DNA from: Neospora caninum Liverpool
Taxonomy: Eukaryota > Apicomplexa > Conoidasida > Eucoccidiorida > Sarcocystidae
DNA: 64,000 bases
Assembly (NCBI RefSeq): GCF_000208865.1
Contig: NC_018394.1
Location: forward strand, 579,635-643,634
Direction of reading: 5' to 3'
Notes under the pieces: model-generated
What the model was told of the DNA's origin: nothing
The model's database searches: none
What the model saw: the letters and a program-made list of their open reading frames with translations, nothing else
Program-made: the position numbers and the translations under genes
Part shown: one piece after another, positions 46,461 to 59,200 of the stretch
How positions within the stretch are numbered: position 1 is the stretch's first letter
Layout of the letters: every line of letters starts with the position of its first letter

Positions 46461-49400
46461 ATGGAGGATTCGCCGGTGCGATCCAACCGAAACGGCCAGC
46501 TGCATGCAATTCGCGGAAGGGGCGATCGACCTGTACGGAGGCACGGGAGCGCTGTGCAACGTTCTGTAGACGCGAGTTGCCGCCGCTTTCGGTGCCAGTT
46601 GACCCTAATTGCCTGGCACGTTTTGTCGACGCCGTCGCTCGCCTTCCTCAGAGACTTGTTTTGCTGTCGGCGTCAAGCACGGGGTGAATCGGCCGCTCCT
46701 CTGAACGCGGTGGCGGGCAGGGGAGAAGAACATGTCACTCAGGTCTCCGATCCCCTTCCCTCAGCTCACAGCTCGGCGTCACACGAGAGTTGGGGTGTAT
46801 GTACACAGTCTGGACTCGCGCTGCGGGAAGGCGGGCGAATTTGGATGCTCCTCACCCTCGCGGTTTCCATTCTCGGCAGCTGTCTTGCATCTGTGGTCCT
46901 GTACCTTCTATGTGTTTGGAGGAACGATTGGCAGTCTATCGATACAACTTTTTTCACTTCGTCGGGCAAGCACTGGCCGTGGGCACGGATTCTGTGTACC
47001 CTTTTCCTCTTGGTATGGTCCTACAGTGTCGTCTTGGCCAGCAGCAGCGTCCTCGTGTACTTCGCCCCGGCTTGGTGGAGGCGGTCTGCGGAGTCTGCGA
47101 ATTTTGCTTCCGCCGCCCCGTCGCCCTCGCTCGCCTCGCCGCTTGCGCCGGCCATCTCGCCTCTTCACTTGCTTCTTCTGCCTGCGTGTCTGCTGCTGTG
47201 TCTAGCGTTCCTCCTGATCACCTTTTTGGTGTGGGGTGTGGAGTACCGGGGAGTGCATCTGTGGCTGGAGTTCTATGGACCGTCTCTCTACGCGCTGTCT
47301 CTTCCGGCTGTGACTGTCTGTCTGGCGGGCATGCTGGCCATCCTCTTCGCTCCCTCACATTCCTTCGGTCGCCCCCGCGGAGTTATTTTTCCGTCTTACG
47401 TGCCAAGCCCCGTCGGTGGTCACGCGTACTCGCCCTCAGCGCCGCTGCTCGATGCCGCCTTGCCTCCGCAGCTGCCTCGCTTCCCCGCGCCTTCTCAGCC
47501 TGCCTCTTCCGCGTCTTCCCGCCCTCTTCCTGGCGAGAGAGAGGAAGGTCTCAGAAGCCAAGGAGCAACAGAGTCAGCTGGCGAGGCGGGGACCACAGCC
47601 GCAGCGCTTGATTCCGGAAATGGGGAGCTCGAATCGACGGTGCCGCCTTGCGTGTCAACGCGCAGACGCGCGTCCGCGCTCTGCTATGGATTCCACGGCG
47701 AGGGCGCAGAAGACAGCGCGGCAGAAGGCCAAGCGTGCGCGTCTTCCGCCGCCAAGTGGAAGCGCGCGATACTTCGACTTCCTCAGTGGCTAGTGCTTCT
47801 TTTGCTGTCTGGGCTCTGGGCCTTCCTCCTTGCGGCGCCGTTTTTCTTTCCGTCGCTTTTCTTGTCCCCCTGTCTGCTTCGTGGCCCACCCGTCTCTTCC
47901 TCCGCAAACGCCAAGAGACGCGCAAAGTTCACTGGAGGACAAGAAACACTGAAACATCCGATCTTCACGCTCGGAGGAGACACACAGCCAAGTGCGAAAA
48001 GTGCAGACGAACGCCGTCCCAACGTGCATCCCTGGCTTCCAGAGAAACCTCTGCTGATTGGACACAGAGGCCTCCCTGAACTCCGTCCAGAAAATACAGA
48101 GTAAAGCAGTTTTATCAGAAAGGCACCAAATTCTGCCGCTTGCGCACTCTGCGAACCTGGCCTTTCATGCGAACGTACCCCTCTACTTGAGGGGGCTGCC
48201 AAACGTACACCGCCATGCCTGTCTTTCGAGTGGGCGGGGAACCCTCATTTGGACTCGCGGAGAGGGGACATGGTGACGGACAGCCTCTAGGTGTCCCGAG
48301 CGTCTGTTCTGCGTGTGAATCGTTCTCTGTGCGTCGGCACGCCATCTTCACGCGTTTTCTTGCGTGCGTTCTCTCTCCCTCTTTGCGTTATCTTCCTCGC
48401 CAGTGTTGCTGCGCATCCGCCACGAGTGTGCGGCGGCGGTCGCGGCGCGAGAGAGCGAAGTCCCGGAATAGCTTGCTGTTCAGCTGTTGTCTCTCCGCCT
48501 TCACTGCATTTCTCCTGTTTGCCGTTCCTCTGTCTCTCCAGGGTTTCCTTTCACGCTGCAGAAGCCATGGGATGCGATGGCCTCGAATCGGACGTTGCAG
48601 TCTCTGCTGACGGCGTTGCCTTTCTTCTCGTAAGCGAGGCGACGTCTCTCAACCCGTCGAGATGTTGCCGGCACAAAGCGATGCCAAGGGGCTGTTTGTG
48701 TCTCTGTCCTCGTCCCCCTGTTGTCCGGTTTCGGTCGCGTCGCATTGCCCTCGGCTTTCCTTACTCCCTCGGTTTTTGAGTCTCCTCAAGAAAACCGGAT
48801 CTCTTGTCGAAGCTTCGTCGTCCTGCTTCTTCCTTCGTCTCCACAGCTGCAGCCGACGACGTCAACTTCGTCGGCGTTAGCATGGTTCATCGGCGCTCGC
48901 CCTAAGGCGCCTGCAGAGGGACGGGTCGCCCCTCCCCCCCCGCCTCCTGCATCGCTGGAGCCATGGCGTGCCTTCGTCGATGGGCCGCGCGCCTCAGAGC
49001 GGCGAGCAGCGGCGATGGGCGTCCACGTCGATGGCGTGTCTTGTGTGTCTGGCGTTTCTCAGCACGACGCAACCTTCGCAAGGACAACAAATGTTGCCAA
49101 GGTTTTCCCTTCTCGGACCAAAACGCCAGCAGACCTCTTCACGTGGAGCGACGTGGCTGAGCTGAATGCGGGCGAGTGGTGGTTGAAAGTGAGTAGAGCA
49201 GGAAAAGAGGAAATGAACGCCCGAAAGAAACGGAAAAGTACGCCTCAGAGACAGGCGAGAAAAGTGCGAAACGTTCCGAGTCTCAGGCGGGAAACGGTAC
49301 GCTTTGATTCTGGGACTGCCGCCGAACCCTTGAAGCGTGCACGGACTGCCCCGCGCTCTCCCGTATACATGTCGCGAGACGCGGTCACGGATGGCAAACG

Positions 49401-52119
49401 GAGCGTTGCCGTTTGAGGTGGACCTCGGTGTGAAGTCACCAAGGGAAGACCTCGCCAAGGGAAGACGTAACCAAGAGACGAAATCGCTCAGAGACGCAGC
49501 GGCGATGGGAGACAAAAGAGACAAGGGTGGCTTTATGCGCCAGCCTGTCTTTGGAGTTGCCGCTTCCTCAGCCACAGCTCGGCATCGCTCGGGCCGTTGT
49601 CTCCTCTTGGGGTTTCGTGCCCACAGACCGACCCGTACGGCACGGTGAAGCTGGTCGATCCTGTCATGCAGAAGGAAATATCGGAGCAAAGTAGGCCAAC
49701 CAAATCTTCTTCTCGTCCAGGCGTGCCAGGCTTCACGTGCTCTCGGCCTTGGCGTTACATCGGTCTTCTTTCCTCTTTCCTATCTCGTTCTCTCCTGGGC
49801 CTCGTCTCTCCAGTCGGTCTACCCTACTCCTGTCTTTTCTTTTCCGTCGAAGCCTTTTCGTCGTCCTCCTCCCTTCTGTCTCCGTGAGTTTCTTCTGCCG
49901 CCGTCTGTTTCTTCGGTCGCCGTTACTCCTCGTCGTGCGGACCTGTCCCTTTTCGCCCGCCTCTCAAGACGTCTGTGTCTTTCCTCCCCCTTTCGTCTTT
50001 CGCGGTGCTTCATTCCTGTCCCGTTCTCTCTCTCTTTTCCGATCTTCCCTTCACGTTCTTCGCCTTCTCCCCCTCCAGCTTTCGCTGGAGCCTGTGCGCT
50101 TTCCCTGCCACAGTTCGCCCCTCACTTGCTCGTCCGGCCTTGCTTTGGCCTCACCACCGTGTCTCCACCTCTCACTGTAAAATGTCTACGAGGCACATCT
50201 CGTTCTTCTTGAGGCGCGCAGACAGCGGCGATGCGTCTTTTCGTTTCGCTCCTCCAGAGGAACTGGTCCCTGGGGGTTCGCTCTTTCTCTTTCAGTCGCG
50301 ACACCGGTCGCTCCAGCTCTCGGGTCTGGGAGTGTTTCAAGCGATCGCGCGTTCGACAGCTTTTGGAGGGTGGATCTTCAAATGTGTGTGCAGAGGTGCG
50401 TTTGCCTCGCTCTCTGCTCTGGACGCTCGGTAGCGACGTCGCTGTGTGTCTTCGAGGCTTGCCTGGATGTGCAGAGATCCCAACGCTCGAGTGGCTTATG
50501 CGCAAGGCAGTCGCCGCGAACCGCACGCTGATCTATGATCTCAGGTGCCCGAACTGCGACTACAACACTTGGGGATGCGGGACGAAATGCGTCGACCTGA
50601 CCGTCGATCTGGTTCGGAAAACAAAGTGCAGCCGCTATCTCTGGTGGCTGCAAGACAAGAGGTACCGTCCACGGCTTTTTCGCTCTGGCGTCCAAACGCT
50701 TGGCCCGGAACTTCCGGAAATGTCGAGTTCCTCCACGTACACTCGTTGGTGCTCCCAGAATTCCCCTCACCTACACGCGCGCATCGGTGCCGGCGTGTGT
50801 GCGGGGTTCGATACCGCGTTGACTGACGCACGGGTTGCCTCTGAAAAACGCGGGAGGCGGAGAGCAGGAGCGGTGCCTGTTGACGATGTTTTCGTGCCGC
50901 GTTTCCAGTTTCCCGCACGCTTCCAGTGTTGGGCCGCGCGCACAGGCATCGAGGGGAGGCGATGCGCGCAGTGGAGATCGTCGGTGTGTTGAGACCTCGC
51001 GAAACAAGAAACGAGTCTGTTGGGCCCAGGGCGGACCGTCCGTGAGGCCTTTCCTGCGGTCGGCTGCGCAGTTCATTCTCCGCTCGTCGAGTCGCCTGCG
51101 CCCGCGGTCTGCCGTCGCTGTCTCTGTTGACACGTGTTGCACGTGGCGGCTTTGATTTGTGCCTTCGAAGTCTTCATCAGCCCCAGCTTTCGTGCGGATT
51201 CTCGGCTCTGTCCGAACAGAAAAGAGGTGAAGGCGGAGTTTCCGGACGTAACAATCGTCACCGCTGCGGACCGTCACTTCACACACGACGCCGACAACCG
51301 TGAGAGAAACGCGCGAAGAAGCCATATCTCTGCTGGCGCATGCAGACGCGCACAACGCTTTGCATGCAGACGTACACATGTCTACAGAGACGCTTTCGTG
51401 TGGCGTTGAGGGCTGCCTGTTCTGCACGTTTGATGAATGCCGAAAGAGGTGACGAAGGCGCCTCGTTCTGACCGTCTTTAGGATGGGCCCCGGGGCAAGA
51501 TGGTAATCGTCTTCGCGATCGTCCTCTGAAGATACAGGCAGACAGAAGATGTTGCAGGCAAAGAGAGGCGAAGAGCGAGGGGCTCGCAGGTGACAGATAC
51601 GCCCAGCTGAAAAGGGTGACGAACCAGCAAGCTTTGGCTAACACGATTGCTTTTTCGCACATTTTTTATCGTGGATGTTCGCTGGACCTTCTTTCGCGTT
51701 TTCGTGAACTCGCAGCAGAAAGGCGTTTCCCCGGTCGTGTCTTGCCTCTTCAGTGACGGAAGTTCTCAACGTTGAGTGGGTAGAACTCGATGCCAGCTTG
51801 ACGAAGACGTGGAAGGACCAAGGTAAACGCTGAGACGTAGGCTGTCTTTCAGTCCCGGACGCCACGCTCAGTTCGCGCAGTCCGCGGGCGTCCACCGTTC
51901 GCGCCCGAGTCGCCGCTGCCCCGGCTGGTCAAGCGAATCAAAGCGAATCAACGGGGCCGCGCGCTGACCACTGTCGTGCATGGACCGCTTCGCCAAGGAA
52001 ACTGCGGCTTCTGTCGCACCCTTTCATTCTCCAAACTTCACTTCGTTCTCCTCGCATCTTCCCTTCCAAGCGCATGCGCTTGTCTCTCGTGTGCATTCTC
52101 CTCCCCTCACTAGGCGAAC

Positions 52120-52158
<39 letters not shown>

Positions 52159-52952
52159 TATATAGGTATATGTAGGTATAGATGGGGGCGTAGGTGCGCG
52201 TAGGTGTATGCTCTAAGAATGTGTGTAGCGGGGCGGCCCAAACTTCCTCGGTGTGGTTGGCCGCGGCCTTGAAGAGGAGCGTTGCCTCTGAGCACGGCGT
52301 TTGCAAAGTTTTTCTGTGGACGCTCTCGCAGGCTACTGGGTAAATGCGTACGTGGTCTCCCAGCCTTGGCTTCTGTCCTACTTTTGGTGCGCCGGAGTTG
52401 ACTCCGTGACTACCAATAGCTGCCACCGTCTCGAGGCGATGGACGCCCCTGTCCAGCACATGGCCTGGGACGCCTTTCTCTGTGAGGAAATCCTGAACTA
52501 ATCGAGTTCTGGAGTGCTCCACCGGCTGGTTTCTCTCACGCCTCTTGCTCGTGCGCGCACTCTGCTCTGATTCGGTATCTCTGTGTTTCCGGTTAAGTTT
52601 CCAGCAGGCGTTCTCAGCCGAGCTGCGTTTGTTAGCCGCGTCTTGCGTCTTGTTTTGCCTACTTTGGTTTGCACGCGTAAAAGGAAGCAGCAAGCGCGAG
52701 GCTCGACGCGCGTATCCGCGGGCACACACATCTAGCCGAGTGCTTTTTGTTTTCGGCTCAGGATTGAGAAACATGGTTCTGTGAGCCTGCCGAGTGCTGT
52801 TTTCTTTTCCCTTTTCAGGGCGCGTTGCCATGCTGGATCTTTTGTGCGTCGCCCTACTGATTGCTCTTCTCTACGCTTCCATGCGCCCACCTTCGGAGTG
52901 CCCATGTTGTCTCGCCGTCGACAGCGCAGACGCCTCCGGCGTTTTGGAGTAG
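46461..52952 (+). CDS. Multi-pass membrane glycerophosphodiester phosphodiesterase
   Basis: The predicted enzyme hydrolyses glycerophosphodiesters to glycerol-3-phosphate and an alcohol, using a metal-dependent TIM barrel. Exons are 46461-48100, 48542-48629, 49063-49188, 49627-49690, 50475-50661, 51187-51299, 51754-51822, 52332-52481 and 52819-52952, giving 856 aa. Catalytic residues are all in place: His535-Arg536 (IGHRGLPELRPENTE), Glu544, Glu562/Asp564 (CDGLESDV) and His577 (HDATFARTT). The 42-residue spacing between the two His is normal. KIPTLEWLMRKAVAANRTLI is the next barrel unit, and WVNAYVV and AGVDSVTTN form its end. Five hydrophobic helices precede the barrel and one follows it in the last exon, a plan like animal GDE2/GDE3. 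If exon 8 is read through, translation instead stops at 52501, giving 818 aa without the last helix. The start at 46461 has AAAATGG context; the frame is open upstream to 46179. Confidence 0.9.
52124..52155. repeat. AT microsatellite in GDPD intron 7
   Basis: About 32 bases of alternating A/T lie between exons 7 and 8, followed by degenerate TAGGTA units to about 52210. Confidence 0.9.
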
Positions 52953-55900
52953 CCTGCGAGCATGCAGTGGCGAAGAAGTGGGGTCGGAAGTTTGGGGCGG
53001 CGACCGCGTGCGTGCCTGCTTTGTCTCTTCCCTGTGTTTTCCATTCAGAATGGCGTCTGTATGTTGTCTTCTTCCCTCTCTCCTTGGCCGCTCGTCCTCT
53101 GCATTCTGTCTTGTCTTACGAACGCTTCTCGCCGCACCTTGCTTGTGCCGGTTCGTGCCACGCTGTCGGTTCCGTGTGTTCAGCTGTCCGCTCGCTTTCG
53201 TTTGTCTCTGGTCTTGGACACAGTCCGGGGGAAGCGAGTGAATGCCGTTCCGCCTTCGTGACAGGAGAAGTTTTCCTTTGTTTCCTCCGGTGTCTCCTGG
53301 ACGAGCAGACAAGGGTACTGGGTTTTCCGCTGCGGATTTTTAGCATGACGCAGAGTCCAGGTTCTGAGTGCAACTTCGTGGCCAGGGTGGCTGTTGTGCG
53401 TCTACCACACACAAGGCAGGGACGTGACCGGAATGGGAGGTTGACAAGAAAGTGTATTTCCTTTTTAAACGAACTCCATTCTTTTGGGAGTTTTGTGGAA
53501 ACACCGACCGCGTCCGCTGCGTAGCTGCAGCCAGCGCCTTTTCGCGGTCGTCCTCCGTCACACGACAGACATGGCGTGCATGTCTCGTTTTTCAAAAAGA
53601 TGTGGTTCAGCAAACAACAGATGGCTCCACTCGAGATTGCTCGTCATACAGGTTAAAGGATAATCTTTCCGTTTGGCTCTCGGCATCACCCATCTCTGCG
53701 TGTTTCGCGCAACAGAAGCCGCGCTCTGGGGAAAAGACGGCTTCCCAACAAAGTTTTCGTTGAAAGGGACTTCAAGAAGACCAGGCTGGGTCGTTCAAAG
53801 ATTCCGTTCCTTTTCTGTCGGAATGTGCAATTTTGGTGTTGCGCAGAGAGATGAACATAGCGTAGTGCTCAAACTCGGTGACGCTGAATTGATCGTTTGC
53901 TTTAGGTTGTCGCACACGCGTCCAGCCTTTTTACATCCCTTTGAACGAGTCGCGAAGAGAAGGCAACACTACCCAGTAGAGATTTCAGTGCAAGTCCGCA
54001 TGAAGTTCCGACGCTCCCCAATCCTGTCGTTTTCCCCTGTCATGGTATGCGCGCACGAACCCTGTCGCACTGCCTGGTCCCAGCATCTAAAGGATCCGTT
54101 TGGATGCTGTTCCACATTTCGAGGCTTGATGGAAACTCGACAATGGCCTGTGTACGCAGGAGCAACCTCGAGAGACTTGCAGTATCCGAGTGGCTATGGT
54201 CAGGATACCAAGGACGAATCGGCTCCTCTGGTTTGTCCTATGTGAGTTAGGAGAGCTCCGCTGAAGTTGGCGGCGCAACTGTCAGCGCGGGACAATCGGC
54301 ACATAAACGCGCCTTTTTCTTCTCTTCTCTTTCCGCTAACGACGCACCTCCGGTCTCCACTTCTCAAAAACCCCATCGAGCCTACATTTTTGGACTGTGT
54401 GCAAGAGAAAGGGCGAACGTAGGGGCATCGCTCGATTCCCGAGTGTCGGGAGAAGTTTCAGTTCCTGACTTGCCAAAAGCTCTTGCCTTTCTCCGTAGAT
54501 TCGCGGTTGTCTTGCGACGCCAGCTGGGGCAGGATATACCGTTTCTCTAAACCTCTGCCGCGTTTACGTGTGCTTACCAGGGTCGTCGTGGTCCATCTAC
54601 AGTGTATCTCGTCGCTGACACCCTATTCAAAAACATGCGGCATTAATGTCTTCTTCTGCAGTCCACCAATCCGTCTGAGATGTGCGCGACTCCGGTTTCT
54701 CCCCAACCCCCCCGCCGGTGTTTTTACCGCGGAGACTCGCGTTCGAATTGCCCCAGTGGCTGAAAAATCATGCTTTGAAAGCCGGATTCGGGGCAGCTCC
54801 ACGTGTTCGCTCTGTGTTCCAGTCCCATGACTACCACCACCCATGACGCTAACAAGACTGTCCCTCAACACCTGTCGCCGCCGGACGGCTTTTCTTCCAA
54901 AGTTCAGACCTTGCCTATACCCACTGTGTTGAAGAAACAGCTGCGACGAACCCAGGACTGTTTTCGCTAGTAATGGCATTGCCCACTATCGAGTTCGCTT
55001 CCAGTTTCTCCTCTGTCTTTACGTCCCGTCCGAGGGATGTGGGGGAAAAACGTGGCAACTCGCGTTCAGTTGCAGGCAGCGAACGGGTGATGTGTGCCGA
55101 CCCATTCCTGTCATGCGCGTCTCCAGCTGGTTTCTGAGTTGCCAATTTTTATTTTCTTGGGCGTACCTTGGCTTCACTGTTCATGTCTTCGACTCGACAT
55201 TCCGCACGGCGTGCAAAGACATGCATATCTACCACGGTCCCCGCTCTCCCTGGCGCAGCGGAAGGAAAACGACACTCTCTCGCAAACCGTAGAAGAAGCG
55301 ATTGAAAAGACAGAAACGGAGGAAACTCAAGGTCTGGTTAACAAATTCCTTCAATAAATCCTTCTGCAACGAAACTTCATCCGGCCAGGAAAAACACGGC
55401 ACACGGACTGAACAGCTGCCGGACGAGCGAGTCGAGATGACCCAGAAGTTGCAGAGAGGCTGAGAGAATAGGATTCTCCACGCTGTATCGAAATACACAA
55501 AGCGGTTCTGGTATACACGCGTGTGCCTAACTAAGTGCACAGCAAAGTGCTGTGTATAGATCACCTCTCTCCTGCTTCCTCTTTGGCTCGGGGTCTCCGG
55601 TCGGCCAACAAAAACATCGGGCGGCGAAGCACGGAGGTCGACACTTGAGAAAAATAAAAACAGCACAGGCTCATTGACCCCTGCATGACACGCAGCAGTC
55701 TTGTCTGACAATCGCGGTCCTTTCTGATGGTCCTGCGCGTCCGCGTTTTTTATGCGTCCTCTCGAATCGACGTCACATCCTCCGTCCCCCCGCCTCTCTC
55801 GACGTCTTCCTCGTGTTCTGTGTTTGCCCGTTCTTTTCAACTCGTGTCCCTTCCTGTCCCTTCAGCTAACGACCTTTCCCCTCTCATTTTGCGATGCCTT

Positions 55901-56245
55901 CCCTATTATCGAAAACGCGCGGGGTTCTCGATCCTCTCTCCATTTTGCTTTCTTCCTTCTCTGTGCATCGAAGACAAGCATTCCTTCACTGTTCAATTCG
56001 CGTCACCTGCGCGAGAGGCCTCTGTCGCGAGTCCGGTCGTCCCACAGAGGGACGTGCCCAAATGCCCACGATTACACGGGGCGTCAAGATACAGAAGAAC
56101 CGCCCGGTTTCTCTCCGCGACTCTCGGAGCATTTTTGCCACGATTCTGTCGCACCTGAGTTCTACACAAGAGAAACGGACGGTGCCGCGCCTCTCGGTTC
56201 GTCAATCTGCGTTCACAAGTTCGTCTTGCCGCGGGCGGGGAGCGC
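52953..56245. other. Convergent intergenic region between GDPD (+) and the MFS transporter (-)
   Basis: The 3' UTRs of both genes are expected here. The frames at 53673-54245 (+), 55229-55840 (-) and 55894-56463 (+) show no family signal. A further 3' exon of the MFS gene could lie near 55500-56200, because its C-terminal codons contain a possible donor (CAG|GTGCGT near 56298). Confidence 0.4.
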
Positions 56246-59200
56246 TCAAGACGGAAGTGCCGGAAAGCCTGCGCGCGGGGCCCCGAATGTTGAACGCACC
56301 TGATTTCCCATCTCCCTTTTCTTCTGCATTTCCGCTACACCTTCGTCTTCGACGCTGCGCTCCGCCTCGTCTGACTGCTCCACTTTCGTCTTCCCTGTCT
56401 GCGTCAAGCTCAGCTGGTCCCCCACGCGCGAAGCCTGCTTCCTCGCTTCACTGTCCCTGCTGACGGGCACGGCGTCGTCGTGAGAGTGGAAAGCCCGCGG
56501 ATTCCTTCGGCGCACTCTCCACATGCAGCCGAGCATCACGTAGACGACAGAGAGAACGACAGCGATGCTCCACGCAACGGGCAGAGCGTCGCCTTTGAGC
56601 AACCGAATGGTGACATTCTCATACAGCGGGATAGAGCCGAGCGAGATGATCCCTCCCACGGTGAGCGCCAACCCCGAGAGCTTGCCAAAGTGGCGAGAGG
56701 AAAAGGTGTTTTCGACGTAGCAGAAAACTTGCTCCGAGTCGATGGACACGTACACGCAGAAGCAAATAACGGCCATGTAGTGGACGCCGTTTGCCCCCGT
56801 CGGGAAAAACGACTGGCCGACAATCGACAAAAAATACACCAAGGCCCCCGCCGTGTTGATCAGAATGAGGACTGGGAACGGCCCAAAAATATCGACGGTT
56901 TTCCCGAGGAGCACGCACGGAATGAAACTGAAGGACAGCGCGAAATCCATAAAGTCCACAACGCGTGTCGTGAACAGACGCGACGCAGCGGTTTGGAAGA
57001 AGGACGTCGCCACCGCCTGACAGCTCCAGTACAAGGCGATGCACACAAAATGAGACGAGCAAAGTTGCGAAACGAACGACGGCTCTCCCGCAACTCCGCA
57101 ACTCCGCTCTTCCACTTGGAGCGCCACGACCGCAGGCGCGTCGTCCGCCCTGTGCACCTGGTTCCCCCGATGGCAACACGGCCCCACAGACGACCGCCCG
57201 TCCCTAACCAGCTTCTCGCCGCTTTCGGGGAGTCTCTCTGGGTCTTTCTCGCCCGAGCGCGAGCCGCGATTCGCCCAGCAAGCACGCCACCGCGTCGACG
57301 CTCTCTTCTCCGGTTCCGTCACGGGCGCAAGCTCCAGCGGTGCGTCGGCACATTCCTCACAAGTCATGAAATGGCATCCCGTTCCCCCCTCGAGGTCTTC
57401 TCCCGTCTCGCCCAGGCGGCGACCTCCAGGGTACCCTTCATCTTCTCGAGTAGTTCCGACTGCGTGGTCGCTTCGGATCCCCAACGAAGCTTCGCCGCCC
57501 TCCCTGTGTTCCCGTTTTCCGTCCTCATCCGGTCCGGCACGAACGCCGTTCCTTTCGCTCTTCCTGAGCCCCACGAGACGCTGCAGCGAGCGAAGAAGTC
57601 GCTGAAGGAACGACGTGGGTCCGGGCCAGTTCCCCGTCCTCCTTCCCGTTTTGCTGCGGCTGAGAAACGAGCCTCTCGTTGCGCCGGGAGCAACGCCCTC
57701 ACACAGACTGTCGCGTTTCCCTGCGTCTTCTCTCCCGCGGGCTTTGTCAGTCCAGTGGACATCCGCGTTTCTCCCAGACAGCTTGTTGCCTTTGCAGTCC
57801 TTTTCCAGTTCTCGCTGCGGAGCCTCCGAACCGGGAAGGGGCTTCCCGTACGCGCGCCACGGGATGAACAGGGCGGCGAGAATGAAACAGAAGACGGGGC
57901 CGGCACAGAGGTACAAGATGCAGATTTGCGAGAACGTCCAGGAGGACAGCACGTTGTTCCACAGCATCGCCAGAAGCAGCGGAACTGCGAAACTCGACGT
58001 GTTGGCGGTCCCCAGCAAGGTTATCACCGTCGCTCTCTTGCCGGGAAACAGCGTGGCAATGAGGAGGGTGGGCAGATATCCCGTGTCCGCGCCCAAGCCG
58101 ATGAAAACCATGCTGGCGACGTACGCGGGAAACCGTTCAGAGCTGCATGCCAGCAACAGCCAGCCTATTCCCGTTAACGTCTGACCCAGCATCGCCGTCT
58201 TCTTCGGACTCACGTGGTCCAGCAGCGTCCCGGCCACCACACTCATAAGCGTTTGAGTCACGTAGCAAATCGTGAAGAGCGGGGAGACGGCGACGTCTTG
58301 GTTGTCACAAATGTAGTATTTCGGTTCGCCGTTCGGTTCATCTGCCTCCGTGGTCCCTCGAAGATCGTCCACGTAGTTCCCGTTCTCGTCTTTCTCGCAC
58401 ACCCAGCTGTACGCACCCGACTTGTACAGCATGCAGGCAAGCGACGGCCAACCAAAGTAGACGCAGCCCGTCAGGAAGGCGTAGACCATGTAGATGGCGA
58501 CAAGAATTTCCTTCATGAGCCCGAAAGGGGTACTCGGGTGATGGGAACCCAACACAACCTCGGCACCCGGCAAGTCATCGTGGTCAAAGTTCTCGGTGTC
58601 GGTCACCTGCGGGAAAGCGTCAATGTGCATGTACGGCGGAACCCCCGCTGCGTCGCGATCCCCCAGCTGTGCACTGGCTGCGGAGTCCGCACCATCGCCC
58701 GGCCCTCTCTGCGTCCCTCCAGGCCGCCGGCGGACCACGACCTGGGCCGAGACGTACCGGGACGCACTGACAGGAGAAAACCCAAGAGCTTCTCCGGAGT
58801 CGTACAAGCGGCAGTCCTCGCCCGTACTCGTCGACGCCCCACAAGAGACACGCGCCGCCGCAGCGCCGCGCCCTCCAAGCGCCTGGAAGGGACAGTGCGC
58901 GTCGTCTGCGTCAAGTTGCGTCGATCCACACGACGAGATGCCTCGGTCGTCAAACACATACTCCGCCTCATCTTGGCTGTGGCCACGGGAAATAGGCGCC
59001 CGGGGGAAGTCAGTGGAGACGGAGAACGCCGACCGGCGACTGCCGTCGCGAGTCGGGGGCGACGCCTCACTGCAGCTGGGCCGCTCGCGCGGCGAGGTCA
59101 CCGCGGCGGCTGTGATTGAACCCCTCAGACTGTTGTGCGTACGCGCAGGATTGGCCGCAAGAAACAGCCCCGCAGCGAGAGCAGCGGTCGGATGCACAGA

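Noticed and set aside
54735..54800. GCGTTCGAATTGC resembling a tRNA T-loop
   Set aside because: The five bases either side of TTCGAAT do not pair on either strand, and no D-arm or anticodon stem is found.
56480..58177. 565-codon open frame on the plus strand
   Set aside because: It is the antisense shadow of the ApiAT-like transporter; GC-rich codons on the minus strand keep the opposite frame open. It is Arg-rich with no domain.
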